Assembly: GCF_002104475.1 (NCBI RefSeq)
Contig: NZ_NBOF01000003.1
Location: forward strand, 248,001 to 312,000
Reading direction: 5' to 3'
DNA: 64,000 bases
Source: Cognaticolwellia mytili
GTDB lineage: Bacteria; Pseudomonadota; Gammaproteobacteria; Enterobacterales; Alteromonadaceae
Shown in pieces: positions 27,155 through 36,110 of this stretch. Numbering within the stretch: the stretch's first letter is position 1; every line of letters begins with the position of its first letter. A program made the position numbers and the translations under genes. Below the pieces are notes generated by a model. The model searched no databases, had not been told where the DNA came from, and was given only the letters and a program-made list of their open reading frames with translations.

Positions 27155-27318
27155 AAAAATTCCCTGAATAAAGTATGGGTATCACCCTGATACCGGCTAA
27201 GTTGTGGGGAATTATAAGCACCGCTTGTGACAATTTTATGTCAATAGTTGTATTGGTCAACCTGCTAATAGATCCAAACTTAATATGGTGGAATTTTAAT
27301 GAACCTGATGAAAAATCT

Positions 27319-27540
27319 ATGTCGATAGCAAGTAATGCAGATTTACTTGCTGCAGTGAATCAAGTGATGCCTTTTGGCAAGTACAATGGCAGAAAGTTAT
27401 TGCAACTACCAGAGCCTTACTTAGTTTGGTTTCATTCCAAAGGATTTCCAGAAGGAAAGTTAGGGCAACAATTAGCACTCATTTATGAAGTGAAATTGAA
27501 TGGTTTGGAAGAAATGTTGCAACCGCTATTAAGAAATTAA
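27319..27540 (+). CDS. DUF3820 family small protein
   Basis: 73 residues from the ATG at 27319; the frame is open back to 27175, but the family is normally about 70-75 residues and begins close to this point. The conserved core is MPFGKYNGRKLLQLPEPYLVWF followed by GKLGQQLALIYEVKLNGLE, diagnostic for DUF3820. Some members are described as putative quorum-sensing-regulated factors, with a resemblance to exonuclease fragments; no function is proven. The start lacks a strong ribosome binding site, so it is moderately uncertain. Confidence 0.75.
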   Translation: MSIASNADLLAAVNQVMPFGKYNGRKLLQLPEPYLVWFHSKGFPEGKLGQQLALIYEVKLNGLEEMLQPLLRN

Positions 27541-27822
27541 TATCATGTTTTTTCAAATTAAATTGTTATTGCAGTTAAATTTTTAAGATCTGTTTGTTCT
27601 ATCTTTTTTTGATAACGATTTGTTTTGTAATGGTTAGTTTTTAGAGCGTATTATTCAATAATTAATTTGCTATAAAGAACTCATATTTTTTGTATATTAT
27701 GCCCTTTCGTTTGCTTGCTTTCAGGAAAATACTGTCCTTAAATTAATTGTCGACTGAAGTTAAGTGTTGGCCGCAAGATAGAATGTTATTAATAATTATC
27801 AAGTGATTAAGAGGTCAAGTTC

Positions 27823-27996
27823 ATGAGAAGGCAGAAAAGAGATAAACTAGGAAGAGCATTTTCAAACGGTTACCAAGCAGGGCTTTCAGGTAGAGCAAAG
27901 GATCATTGTCCATATCAAAACACCAATGCAAAATCTGAGTGGTTAGGAGGCTGGCGCGAAGCAGCAACTGATCGAAGTATGGGCTTATTTAAATAA
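27823..27996 (+). CDS. rmf: Ribosome modulation factor RMF
   Basis: 57 residues, close to E. coli RMF (55). The sequence begins MRRQKRDKLGRAF and contains GYQAGLSGRAKD, CPYQ and EWLGGWREAATDR, all conserved in RMF. RMF binds 70S ribosomes near the anti-Shine-Dalgarno region and promotes dimerisation to inactive 100S particles in stationary phase. The ATG at 27823 has AAGAGGTCAAG upstream as ribosome binding site. A terminator follows at 28034. The gene is short enough to be missed by length filters. Confidence 0.96.
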   Translation: MRRQKRDKLGRAFSNGYQAGLSGRAKDHCPYQNTNAKSEWLGGWREAATDRSMGLFK

Positions 27997-28033
27997 CATT
28001 GAAATAGAATCATAAACAGCTAATTAATCCATG

Positions 28034-28063
28034 AAAAGGCCCGCAAAATTGAGGGCCTTTTTT
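28034..28063. terminator. Bidirectional terminator between rmf and moeB
   Basis: AAAAGGCCC and GGGCCTTTTTT form the stem around GCAAAATTGA. It lies between the convergent rmf and moeB genes. Confidence 0.85.
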
Positions 28064-28115
28064 ATCGTTAAATAACCGAGAATAATTATAACCGAAACAT
28101 TAACTTATTCGTTTG

Positions 28116-28865
28116 TTAATCATTACCGCAGGCTGGGCAATGTTGTTGTTTCTTTATCGATAATTGTTGCCATGAATTGTTAAAACCATCAAAAATACTT
28201 AATTGATTTGTTGCGACTTTATTACCTGTTAAAAACTTCATTGCCTGCAAAGCCTGTAAACCGCCAACAATTGCCAGAACAGGACCTAATATGCCTAATG
28301 TTTGACAATTGTTTTCTGGCGCGTTTTTATTAATCGGAAATAAACATTGATAACAGGCGCTATCTGCAATGTTTGGCTCGACAAACATATATTGGCCATC
28401 AAAGCCTGTGGCAGCGCCAATAACCAGCGGCTTTTTATGTTCTAAGCATTTCTGGTTGATTAAATAGCGAGTGGTGATATTGTCTGTGCAATCAAGCACT
28501 ACATCGACTAGTGGAAAATAATAGTCAGCAAGTTCTTCATCTAGCATTTCATCAAGTACTTCAATATTAGTTTCGCTATTTTGCTGATTAAGTATCTCTG
28601 CGGCGATATCGGCTTTGCCTTGAGAAACTTGCGCATCATTAAACAGCACTTGTCGAGGTAAGTTGCTGACGTCAATCGTATCGCCGTCAACTAAATAAAG
28701 TGTCCCAATTCCAGCAGCGTTGAGATATAAGCTTGCTGGGTTTCCTAAGCCTCCAAGGCCAACGATAATCACTTTGGCGTTCTTTAAAGCTTGCTGCCCA
28801 TCTTCGCCAATGCTTTTTAACATGGTTTGACGACTAAAACGTAATTGTTCTTGTGGGCTAAGCAT
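28116..28865 (-). CDS. moeB: Molybdopterin-synthase adenylyltransferase MoeB
   Basis: 249 residues, the normal length of E. coli MoeB. It adenylates the C-terminal Gly-Gly of MoaD so that MoaD can be thiocarboxylated. Motifs are the nucleotide-binding VIIVGLGGLGNPASLYLNAAG, the DCTDNITTRYLIN segment and the zinc ligands CYQC and CPAC near the end. It overlaps modC by eight bases and is the last gene of the molybdenum operon. ThiF is a close paralogue; the cofactor gene context favours MoeB. Confidence 0.9.
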   Translation of the reverse strand: MLSPQEQLRFSRQTMLKSIGEDGQQALKNAKVIIVGLGGLGNPASLYLNAAGIGTLYLVDGDTIDVSNLPRQVLFNDAQVSQGKADIAAEILNQQNSETNIEVLDEMLDEELADYYFPLVDVVLDCTDNITTRYLINQKCLEHKKPLVIGAATGFDGQYMFVEPNIADSACYQCLFPINKNAPENNCQTLGILGPVLAIVGGLQALQAMKFLTGNKVATNQLSIFDGFNNSWQQLSIKKQQHCPACGND

Positions 28866-30006
28866 GATTGGTTGGCTCCGTTAAATGAAAGCTATGCACA
28901 GCATTGGCTTTAAATTGAATATAAACTGGCAGATCTATGGCTAATTCCATACGGGTTGCTGACCATAAACTAATTTGGGCATAAAATTTTTGTTGTGAAC
29001 ATTGCACAATAATAATTGCACTAGTTGCTCCTTGGTTTATTTCACTAATGTTGCCAGCAAGCTGATTAACGATTGAACTATGCTCTGGTTTAGTGGTGCT
29101 AATACTGATATCGCGGGCATAAATAATACAAGGTAATAGCTGGCCTATATCTGATTGCTTAGAATCGTGCTCTAGTAAAGGCAAATAAACACTATTACTG
29201 GTATCGGCAAAGGATAATCGCGTTAAGCCAAAATCAGCTAAATGTTCAGCAATACTTAACGATAAACTGGTTTTCACGGCAATATCATCGATATTATTTA
29301 AGCGATGAATTGCTTGATGAGTTGGTGCAATATAGTCAATTTTTCCTGATGACATGATAATCAATTGCTTAGCAATAAATTGCAGCTCACTGATGCTGTG
29401 GCTGATATACAGCATCGGAATATTAAGTTGTTGCTGAATTTTTTTTACAATCTGTAGCATATGCGCTTTTGTTTTTTTATCTAAAGCGCTAAACGGCTCG
29501 TCGAGCAGTAAAAGTCTCGGCTCAGCTAATAACGCTCTAGCCAGTGATACCCGTTGTTTTTCACCGCCTGATAAGGATGTTACATCTTGGTATTTAAGCT
29601 CTGCTAGTTGAGTAAGCTCTAGCACTTGCTCTATCGAAAGCTTACCTTGTGGTGTGCGTTTTACTGCATAGGCCAAATTTTCATAAACATTAAGGTGCGG
29701 AAAGAGTCGGTTGTCTTGAAATATTAAGCCAATTTCTCTGTTCTCGGGTTTGATAAAAGTATTACTAACGTTATCTTGCAGCACTCTATTTTCAATTGAT
29801 ACTTTCCCGTTAGCGCATTTTTCTAGTCCGGCAATGATGCGCAAAAGCGTCGATTTTCCTGAGCCAGATTGACCAAATATACCGACAATACCAGAAAGCT
29901 CAATGCTATGATTAATCGCCAAATTGAAATGCTCAAATGCGATGTCAATCGACACACCTAATATTGGAGTTTTAACTGCGGCTGTCGAAACTAAATTTTC
30001 CGTCAT
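28858..30006 (-). CDS. modC: Molybdate ABC transporter ATP-binding protein ModC
   Basis: 382 residues. The ABC domain has Walker A GQSGSGKST, the Q-loop, signature LSGGEKQR and Walker B LLLLDEPFSALD. The C-terminal part (about 290-370) has the TOBE/Mop-like pattern typical of ModC, which can bind molybdate. It powers uptake through ModB. The gene overlaps modB by four bases and moeB by eight, so all are translationally coupled. Confidence 0.95.
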   Translation of the reverse strand: MTENLVSTAAVKTPILGVSIDIAFEHFNLAINHSIELSGIVGIFGQSGSGKSTLLRIIAGLEKCANGKVSIENRVLQDNVSNTFIKPENREIGLIFQDNRLFPHLNVYENLAYAVKRTPQGKLSIEQVLELTQLAELKYQDVTSLSGGEKQRVSLARALLAEPRLLLLDEPFSALDKKTKAHMLQIVKKIQQQLNIPMLYISHSISELQFIAKQLIIMSSGKIDYIAPTHQAIHRLNNIDDIAVKTSLSLSIAEHLADFGLTRLSFADTSNSVYLPLLEHDSKQSDIGQLLPCIIYARDISISTTKPEHSSIVNQLAGNISEINQGATSAIIIVQCSQQKFYAQISLWSATRMELAIDLPVYIQFKANAVHSFHLTEPTNHA

Positions 30007-30707
30007 GATTTAAGTACTTTTTTTGCGACTGATCTACGGTTGAACTTGCCACCGAGTAAGTAAACGGAAGATAATAAAATCAATGAAGAAACTAACAATC
30101 CCGCAGATAAAACATGGGCATTACTATAGTTGAATGCTTCAACATGGTCGAACAGAGCGATGGACAATACACGAGTTTCCCCTGGGATATTGCCGCCTAT
30201 CATCAGCACTACACCAAACTCGCCAACAGTATGGGCGAAGCCTAAGGCTGCTGCGGTAATGAAGCTTGCTTTGGTTAGCGGAAAAACAATGCTAAAGAAT
30301 CGGTCTAGCGGCCCAGCGCCCAACATGGCGGCAGCTTCAAGATATTGCTCTCCCAATTGTTCAAACGCTTTTTGCAAAGGTTGTACAACAAAAGGCAGAG
30401 AATAAAATACAGAGCCGATAACTATTGCACTAAAGCTAAAAGCAAGCTGGCTGCCCGTCGCGGTTTGCCATAATTGTCCCGGTAATGATTGTGGTGAAAA
30501 AGCTAATAATAAATAGAAACCTAATACGGTTGGCGGTAATACTAACGGTAGGGCAACTATTGCTTCAAAAACTACTTTGAAGCGGCTTTTCATATTGGCT
30601 AAACACCAGGCTAGTGGGGTGCCAATAACGAGTAAGATTACCGTGGTTATTGCAGCCATTTTTAATGTCGTGGTGAGGGCTAAAATATCAGCAGCAGTGT
30701 TTGTCAC
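30003..30707 (-). CDS. modB: Molybdate ABC transporter permease ModB
   Basis: 234 residues with about five to six transmembrane spans. The permease signature EAAAMLGAGPLDRFFSIVFPL contacts ModC, and the N-terminal region (LALTTTLKMAAITTVILLVIGTPLAW) is typical of ModB. GEFGVVLMIGGNIPGETRVLSIALFDHVE is a conserved ModB stretch. One base separates it from modA. Confidence 0.95.
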   Translation of the reverse strand: MTNTAADILALTTTLKMAAITTVILLVIGTPLAWCLANMKSRFKVVFEAIVALPLVLPPTVLGFYLLLAFSPQSLPGQLWQTATGSQLAFSFSAIVIGSVFYSLPFVVQPLQKAFEQLGEQYLEAAAMLGAGPLDRFFSIVFPLTKASFITAAALGFAHTVGEFGVVLMIGGNIPGETRVLSIALFDHVEAFNYSNAHVLSAGLLVSSLILLSSVYLLGGKFNRRSVAKKVLKS

Positions 30708-30708
30708 C

Positions 30709-31530
30709 TTACAGAGCGCCTTGACTATTGATATTTTTGCCAGGCAAATAGCCTAACTTTTTTAGCTTTGCTTGTGTTATTTCTTGCAATAAAAAATCAC
30801 TTATTTGCTGAGCGTGTTTTAGCTGTTTACTATTTTTAAGTATTACCAATTGCTGGGCAATAGGCTGATAGTAGTGTGCAGGAATAGTAATGCCTTTTAA
30901 TTGATTTATTTTGAGTTGGCTCAATGCCACTATACCAATAGGTACAGCCTGACTGCGCACTTGTTGAAAGGTTTGATTAATATTAATGCCGGTGACGACA
31001 CGATTCTCTAACTTTGACCAAAGTGATAAACTTTGTAACGCCTGCTGAGCGGCTTTGCCATAAGGTGCTGTACTAGGGTTTGCAATGGCTAAGTAGCCGG
31101 AAAAATTATTGAGTTTATTCAGGTTGTTAATTTTTTCAGTTGCTGACCACAGAGCTAATTGACCGAAAGCGTAGGTTTGACGGCTATTAGGAAGGATCAA
31201 TTGTTCTTGTTCTAACTTTGTCGGTCGAAGGTTGTCAGCTGCAAGAAATAGGTCAAATGGTGCTCCATGCTTTATTTGTTGATAAAGTGTGCCTGTTGCC
31301 GCGCTAATGATTTGATAATTAATTTTGCTGTTATTTGGCAAGTCTTTTAGCAAATGTTCTAATGCTGGCGCAAAATTTGCCGCTACGGCGATACGTAACG
31401 GTTTAAGTTGAGGTTCAAAATCATTGGCTTGAGCTTGTTTGGCAATGGTGTGGTGCGAATAAAAAGCCAACCACACCGTTGCCAGTAGTAATAAAGCTAG
31501 CGACAATCGCTTTTTCAACAATGTTGTCAT
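30709..31530 (-). CDS. modA: Molybdate-binding periplasmic protein ModA
   Basis: 273 residues with an N-terminal signal segment (LSLALLLLATVWLAFYSHHTIA). The mature part shows ModA motifs: LRIAVAANFAPALEHLL, SAATGTLYQQIKHGAPFDLFLAAD and NPSTAPYGKAAQQAL. It captures molybdate or tungstate for ModBC. The N-terminus looks like a type II signal anchor without a clean Ala-X-Ala site, so cleavage is not certain. Confidence 0.93.
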   Translation of the reverse strand: MTTLLKKRLSLALLLLATVWLAFYSHHTIAKQAQANDFEPQLKPLRIAVAANFAPALEHLLKDLPNNSKINYQIISAATGTLYQQIKHGAPFDLFLAADNLRPTKLEQEQLILPNSRQTYAFGQLALWSATEKINNLNKLNNFSGYLAIANPSTAPYGKAAQQALQSLSLWSKLENRVVTGININQTFQQVRSQAVPIGIVALSQLKINQLKGITIPAHYYQPIAQQLVILKNSKQLKHAQQISDFLLQEITQAKLKKLGYLPGKNINSQGAL

Positions 31531-31553
31531 AGTGTCGAGTGGAGCCGGCTTTG

Positions 31554-32075
31554 TTATTTAAAATTTAAATGCGGTACAAAATTACATGGGCGGTGACTGG
31601 CATCAAGCTGCTCAACAATCAGTTTGTCCCATGCTGTTTTACAGGCATTGGTTGAACCCGGAACTGATAAGACTACAGTACGGTTTGCCATGCCACCAAA
31701 CGCACGCGATTGTATTGTTGACGTGCCAATTTCTGCTAAAGAAATGGTTCTAAATACTTCACCAAAGCCTTCAATGTCTTTGTCAAATAAAGGTAATAAT
31801 GCTTCTGGCGTGTTATCTCTGGCGGTAAAGCCTGTGCCGCCTGTGGTTAATACGATTTGTACATTTTCGTCAGCAATCCATTTAGATACAATCGCACGTA
31901 ATTGATAAACGTCATCTTTTGAAATTTCTTTTGCCGCTAACTTATGGCCGGCAGCTTGTAGACGTTCAACGAGTGCTTGTCCTGAGGTGTCGTTATGTTC
32001 TTCGCGCGTATCTGATACAGTTAATACGGCAATATTTAATGGTACGAATTCGTCGCCACAATGAATACTAGACAT
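31554..32075 (-). CDS. moaB: MoaB, molybdopterin-binding protein
   Basis: 173 residues. MogA/MoaB fold: LNIAVLTVSDTREEHNDTSG, IVLTTGGTGFTARDNTPEAL and the C-terminal VPGSTNACKTAWDKLI ending RPCNF, which is characteristic of MoaB. MoaB proteins are related to the adenylyltransferase that activates molybdopterin, although the E. coli protein's activity is unsettled. It overlaps mobA by eight bases and precedes modA by 23 bases. Confidence 0.93.
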   Translation of the reverse strand: MSSIHCGDEFVPLNIAVLTVSDTREEHNDTSGQALVERLQAAGHKLAAKEISKDDVYQLRAIVSKWIADENVQIVLTTGGTGFTARDNTPEALLPLFDKDIEGFGEVFRTISLAEIGTSTIQSRAFGGMANRTVVLSVPGSTNACKTAWDKLIVEQLDASHRPCNFVPHLNFK

Positions 32076-32700
32076 GAGTTTTCCTTTGCAAAGAGAGTAA
32101 ATGTTGCGCCTGTTGCCACTGCTCAGGCGTATTGGTATTAAATAAGCTATTGCTATTTTTAGCTTGAATAACTTTATGAGGTATTTGGTTAATAAGGCTT
32201 CTCACCGAAGGACCGCTTAAACCACGTTTACTCGATGATTTATTATCAGGTTTATGCGCAATATTGTGCTGTACGAGCGACTGTTGGAAAAACTGCTCAA
32301 CAAAAGCATTAACAGGCAAATAGAGTGGTAAATAATTATCGGTAAAAAAACATGCGCTTTGGCTTAACTCACCAATTTTCTTGAGTTTGGTAAGCTCATC
32401 GGCGGGCATTAAAGGGAGATCAACGGGTAAAATCAACAGTGCTTTTGGCTTAAATTGATTAATAATACTTTGAATACCGCCAAGTGGACCCATATTACTG
32501 ACGATATCAGCTATGCCGTGTACATCACCACTAACAACAACTTGTGAGCTGCCAGCATCTTTTAATAGAGTTTTACTGTAACTCAGCATATCTTGTTGGT
32601 TACGTTGTAAGTGCGCTTTGTATTGTCCCATACGAGAAGATTTTCCTCCCGCTAAAACGACACCTAAACAAGATTGAAAAAGTAAATTTTCGTTACTCAT
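32068..32700 (-). CDS. mobA: Molybdenum cofactor guanylyltransferase MobA
   Basis: 210 residues. Transfers GMP from GTP to Mo-molybdopterin to give the MGD cofactor used by DMSO-reductase-type enzymes such as nitrate and formate enzymes. The signature GVVLAGGKSSRMGQYKAHL is at the N-terminus, and LLILPVDLPLMPADEL carries the metal-binding Asp. The ATG overlaps the stop of moaA by one base, so the two are coupled. Its presence implies that the host makes bis-MGD enzymes. Confidence 0.93.
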   Translation of the reverse strand: MSNENLLFQSCLGVVLAGGKSSRMGQYKAHLQRNQQDMLSYSKTLLKDAGSSQVVVSGDVHGIADIVSNMGPLGGIQSIINQFKPKALLILPVDLPLMPADELTKLKKIGELSQSACFFTDNYLPLYLPVNAFVEQFFQQSLVQHNIAHKPDNKSSSKRGLSGPSVRSLINQIPHKVIQAKNSNSLFNTNTPEQWQQAQHLLSLQRKTHV

Positions 32701-33671
32701 TAGCCGCCCAACATGGCAAGGTTTTTAGTTGCACCGGTTAATTTTTCATGTAAAAAATGAGTCTGCTTTTTATCTGTCATCATATTGGCGATAGCATCTT
32801 TTAACGGTTGCGTGTTGTCATCTTGCAAATAATCTTTTAATGACAAACCTTGCTCAGTAAAAAGACATAAATGTAATTTGCCTAAAGAGCTAACGCGTAA
32901 GCGGTTACAACTATTACAAAAATCTTTTGAATACGGCATGATTAAGCCAATTTTTCCGGCATAGTCAGGATGATAAAATTCTTGTGCTGGTCCTGATGCT
33001 TTATCGTTAATGACTGGCAGCCAACCGTCGAGGATCAAATTTTGTTTAATACGAGAGCCTTGTACGTGCTGAGCATCAAAAAACTTTTGGTTATCGCCTG
33101 TTTGCATTAGTTCGATAAAGCGCAATGTGACGGGTGTATCTTTTAACCAAGCTAAATAACTTGCGATGTCATAACCATTATATTCACGCATTAGCACAGT
33201 ATTAACTTTGATACTAGTACTGCCTTCAGCTAATGCCATATCGATACCTTTAAGGATATGCTTAAGTTTATCGTGGCCGGTAATGGCATGAAATTGTCTT
33301 GGATCTAAACTATCAATGCTGATGTTAATGGCATCAATGCCTGCATCTAGCCAACTTGGCAGGTGCTCAGGCAGTTTATAGCCATTACTGGTAATGGCAA
33401 CTTTTTTGATGCCAGGCGTTTGCTTACATTGGGCAATAATATCGGGTAAGTCTTTTCGCAGCGACGGTTCGCCACCGGTGATACGAATTTTTTCCGTGCC
33501 CATATCGGCAAATGCTGAAGATAATCGCGTAATTTCCGGTAACGTTAGGAATTTTCTATCATGATCACACTGATAACCGTCAGGTAAGCAATAGTTACAA
33601 CGAAAGTTACATACGTCAGTGATTGATAGACGTAAGTAATAAAACTTGCGTCCGAAGTTGTCTGTTAACAT
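32700..33671 (-). CDS. moaA: GTP 3',8-cyclase MoaA (radical SAM)
   Basis: 323 residues from the ATG at 33671, which has AAAGGTGAC directly upstream; a TTG at 33701 would add ten residues. Catalyses the first step of molybdopterin synthesis from GTP. The radical-SAM cluster motif CNFRCNYC (C21, C25, C28) is present, with the second cluster near the C-terminus (FCNSCNRLRVSSLGKLHLCLF). It ends in Gly-Gly, as MoaA does. First gene of the operon; a candidate Moco riboswitch precedes it. moaC, moaD and moaE are not in the window. Confidence 0.96.
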   Translation of the reverse strand: MLTDNFGRKFYYLRLSITDVCNFRCNYCLPDGYQCDHDRKFLTLPEITRLSSAFADMGTEKIRITGGEPSLRKDLPDIIAQCKQTPGIKKVAITSNGYKLPEHLPSWLDAGIDAINISIDSLDPRQFHAITGHDKLKHILKGIDMALAEGSTSIKVNTVLMREYNGYDIASYLAWLKDTPVTLRFIELMQTGDNQKFFDAQHVQGSRIKQNLILDGWLPVINDKASGPAQEFYHPDYAGKIGLIMPYSKDFCNSCNRLRVSSLGKLHLCLFTEQGLSLKDYLQDDNTQPLKDAIANMMTDKKQTHFLHEKLTGATKNLAMLGG

Positions 33672-33674
33672 GTC

Positions 33675-33790
33675 ACCTTTCCAATGTCGGGAGGTAAACA
33701 AGTTTCCTTGTTAACCCTGGCAAACTCAAAATAAAAATTGGTTTACGGCTATATCCGCGTGCTTGAACAAAATTGTCAAGGTTAGCGAAA
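33675..33790 (-). promoter_or_regulatory. Candidate Moco riboswitch in the moaA leader
   Basis: The minus-strand leader has GTAAAC paired with GTTTGC, then a perfect hairpin AACAAG-GAAA-CTTGTT capped by a GNRA tetraloop. ACCTCCCGACATTGGAAAGGT follows just before the moaA ATG and would enclose the ribosome binding site in an ACCT/AGGT pairing. A GNRA-capped stem followed by a sequestered start region upstream of moaA is what the Moco RNA motif looks like. Identification is by eye. Confidence 0.5.
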
Positions 33791-33847
33791 ATAGCTCGGC
33801 GAATTTCAATGATTTATTAATTTATATCATATAATCACAAGCATAGT

Positions 33848-33861
33848 ATGATTATGATCAA
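33848..33861. promoter_or_regulatory. FNR-like site upstream of moeA
   Basis: ATGATTATGATCAA matches the FNR consensus TTGATnnnnATCAA at nine of ten fixed positions. It is about 110 bp before the moeA start. moeA and moaA respond to FNR in E. coli, so anaerobic control is plausible. Confidence 0.4.
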
Positions 33862-33971
33862 TATAACATATAAAGACCTGAATTATGTTTACTTTACTTC
33901 AAAGTAAAATAATTCATTGTAAAATTATTTTCATTACACGAAATAGAAAACTTAAATTGGAAGAATTCATT

Positions 33972-35207
33972 ATGGTTGATTGTTGTTCTGCCCCAGGCTT
34001 AATGCCATTTGCTCAAGCGCTTGAAACAATGCTAGGTGCAATTACCCCGATTACTGATGTTGAAACAATAGCCTTAAAAGAGAGCTTAGGCAGGGTTTTG
34101 GCGGTTGATATTGCCAGCCCGATGAATGTTCCCCCGCATAATAATTCTGCAATGGATGGTTATGCTTTTGCTCAGACAAGTTTAGCAACTCAAGAGTATT
34201 TAACTCTAGCGGGTCGTTCAATGGCAGGTCAGCCCTTTGAGGGGATATGCAAAAAAGGCGAATGTATTCGCATTATGACCGGCGCAAAATTGCCGGAGGG
34301 TTGCGATACGGTTGAAATGCAAGAGAATTGTCAGGCAAATGGCGAAAGCATACGTTTCTTAGAAAAGCGTAAACAGAGCGACCATGTACGTTATGCCGGT
34401 GAAGATATTGCTAAAGGTCGTATTGTTTTTGCTAAGGGTCGTCGTTTATCGGCTATTGATATTGGCGTTTTGGCATCACTTGGTATTAATGACTTACAAG
34501 TTTTTCGTAAACTCACCGTCGCATTAATCGCAACGGGCGATGAGTTGAAAGCACTAGGCGAGCCTTTAGGAAATGGTGATATTTATGAAAGTAATAGTTA
34601 TGCGCTAACGGGTATGCTGCAAAACCTCAATGTTGATATTATTGACTTTGGCGTTATTGAAGATGATGAAGAGGCGATAAGACAAGCGTTTATTGAAGCT
34701 GACAAACAAGCTGACGCGGTAATTTCCTCAGGCGGTGTTTCAGTGGGGGATGCTGATTATACTAAAATGGTACTTGAGCAATTAGGGGAAATTTCTTTTT
34801 GGAAAATTGCCATGAAACCGGGCAAGCCATTTGCTTTTGGCAAGCTACCAAATAGTTACTTTTTTGGTCTACCAGGTAATCCTGTTTCTGCCATGGTTAC
34901 TGCCGATTTATTGGCTATGCCAGCGTTAATTAAACTTCAAAGTTGTCACGCAAAGCCTACAACTATGCTTAAAGCGAAAAGCTTGTCAGATTTAAGGAAA
35001 TCGCCGGGACGTATGGACTTTCAACGTGGCGTACTATCACAGAACTCGGCAGGAGAACTCATTGTTGATACGACAGGAAGCCAAGGCTCTGGTATTTTAA
35101 CCAGTATTGCTTTTGCAAACTGTTATATTGTTTTACCGTCTGAGCAAGGTCGAGTGAATGCTGGTGAAACGGTTGATGTTCGCTTATTTGACCGTTTCTT
35201 TTCCTAG
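33972..35207 (+). CDS. moeA: Molybdopterin molybdenumtransferase MoeA
   Basis: 411 residues from the ATG at 33972 (GGAAG upstream); in-frame codons back to 33885 lack a ribosome binding site and match nothing. MoeA inserts molybdate into adenylated molybdopterin. Visible motifs are NVPPHNNSAMDGYAFA, GECIRIMTGAKLPEGCDTVEMQE, SSGGVSVGDADY and PGKPFAFGKL with FFGLPGNPVSAMVT. It diverges from the moaA operon, and the 300-bp region between them contains the candidate riboswitch leader and an FNR-like site. Confidence 0.95.
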   Translation: MVDCCSAPGLMPFAQALETMLGAITPITDVETIALKESLGRVLAVDIASPMNVPPHNNSAMDGYAFAQTSLATQEYLTLAGRSMAGQPFEGICKKGECIRIMTGAKLPEGCDTVEMQENCQANGESIRFLEKRKQSDHVRYAGEDIAKGRIVFAKGRRLSAIDIGVLASLGINDLQVFRKLTVALIATGDELKALGEPLGNGDIYESNSYALTGMLQNLNVDIIDFGVIEDDEEAIRQAFIEADKQADAVISSGGVSVGDADYTKMVLEQLGEISFWKIAMKPGKPFAFGKLPNSYFFGLPGNPVSAMVTADLLAMPALIKLQSCHAKPTTMLKAKSLSDLRKSPGRMDFQRGVLSQNSAGELIVDTTGSQGSGILTSIAFANCYIVLPSEQGRVNAGETVDVRLFDRFFS

Positions 35208-35239
35208 TGTTTTTATAGGCTAATTAAGGACAATATTAC

Positions 35240-35968
35240 TTGTCTAGAACTATTTATTTTATTCCGGGCACTATGTGTGATAAACGCCTGTGGCAGCCAA
35301 CTTGGCAGTTATTAGGCGAACAGTTTTTACATCGTTGCCAGTTAACGCATTTGCCAATTCCAACCACTGGTAATATGGAAGATGTTGTTGAAGAGATGGC
35401 CCGAAAAATAGTGGCGAAAGATGCCGTGCTGGTTGGCTTTTCACTAGGCGGTTATATTGCTAGTGCTATTGCACTGAAAATTCCTGAATTGATATCGCAT
35501 TTAGTGGTGGTATCTAATTTGCCAAAAAACTTGCCTGATGCGGAAGTAAAACAGCGAAAACGTACAATTACTTGGATAGCCAATAGAGGCTATTCAGGTA
35601 TTCCAAATAAGCGTATTGAAGACTTGCTACACCCCAATATTAAGCAGTTTAACGCTGAGAGTTTTATCAATATTAAAGATGTGATTGTAAATATGGACAG
35701 GGATCTCGGGGTCAATGTTTTATTGCACCAACTCGAAGTCTCTATGTCTCGACCATCATTACTTGGTCGTTTGTCACATTTCAACTTACCGGTGAAATTT
35801 TTGGTTGGTGATGTCGATACTTTAGTTGATATATCGATATTGAAAGATGAGGTTAGTGGTGCGGATAATATTTCTATTACTAAAGTTGAAAATACGGGTC
35901 ACATGTTACCATTAGAATCGCCAAAAACCTTAGCTTTGGAGTTAACCAAAGTCTTACTTTCACAATAA
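35240..35968 (+). CDS. Alpha/beta hydrolase
   Basis: 242 residues from a TTG at 35240 (AAGGAC about 12 bases upstream). The fold is supported by IYFIPGTMCDKRLW, the nucleophile elbow VGFSLGGYIAS (Ser in GxSxG), an acid in VGDVDTLVD and the catalytic His in NTGHMLPLESP. Substrate cannot be told from sequence. It lies 32 bp after moeA and may be co-transcribed, but no family link with molybdenum metabolism is known to me. Confidence 0.85.
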   Translation: MSRTIYFIPGTMCDKRLWQPTWQLLGEQFLHRCQLTHLPIPTTGNMEDVVEEMARKIVAKDAVLVGFSLGGYIASAIALKIPELISHLVVVSNLPKNLPDAEVKQRKRTITWIANRGYSGIPNKRIEDLLHPNIKQFNAESFINIKDVIVNMDRDLGVNVLLHQLEVSMSRPSLLGRLSHFNLPVKFLVGDVDTLVDISILKDEVSGADNISITKVENTGHMLPLESPKTLALELTKVLLSQ

Positions 35969-36110
35969 ATATCCTTATATGCCCCTTAACATTTCACATA
36001 TATGATAAGACTATCGCAAAAGTAAACCATTAAAATCGTTTAAAGCTGTGCGAGTGTGTTGGAAAAAGTGTAAAATACCGACAATTAAACTTTATGCTAG
36101 GATTTTAGCT

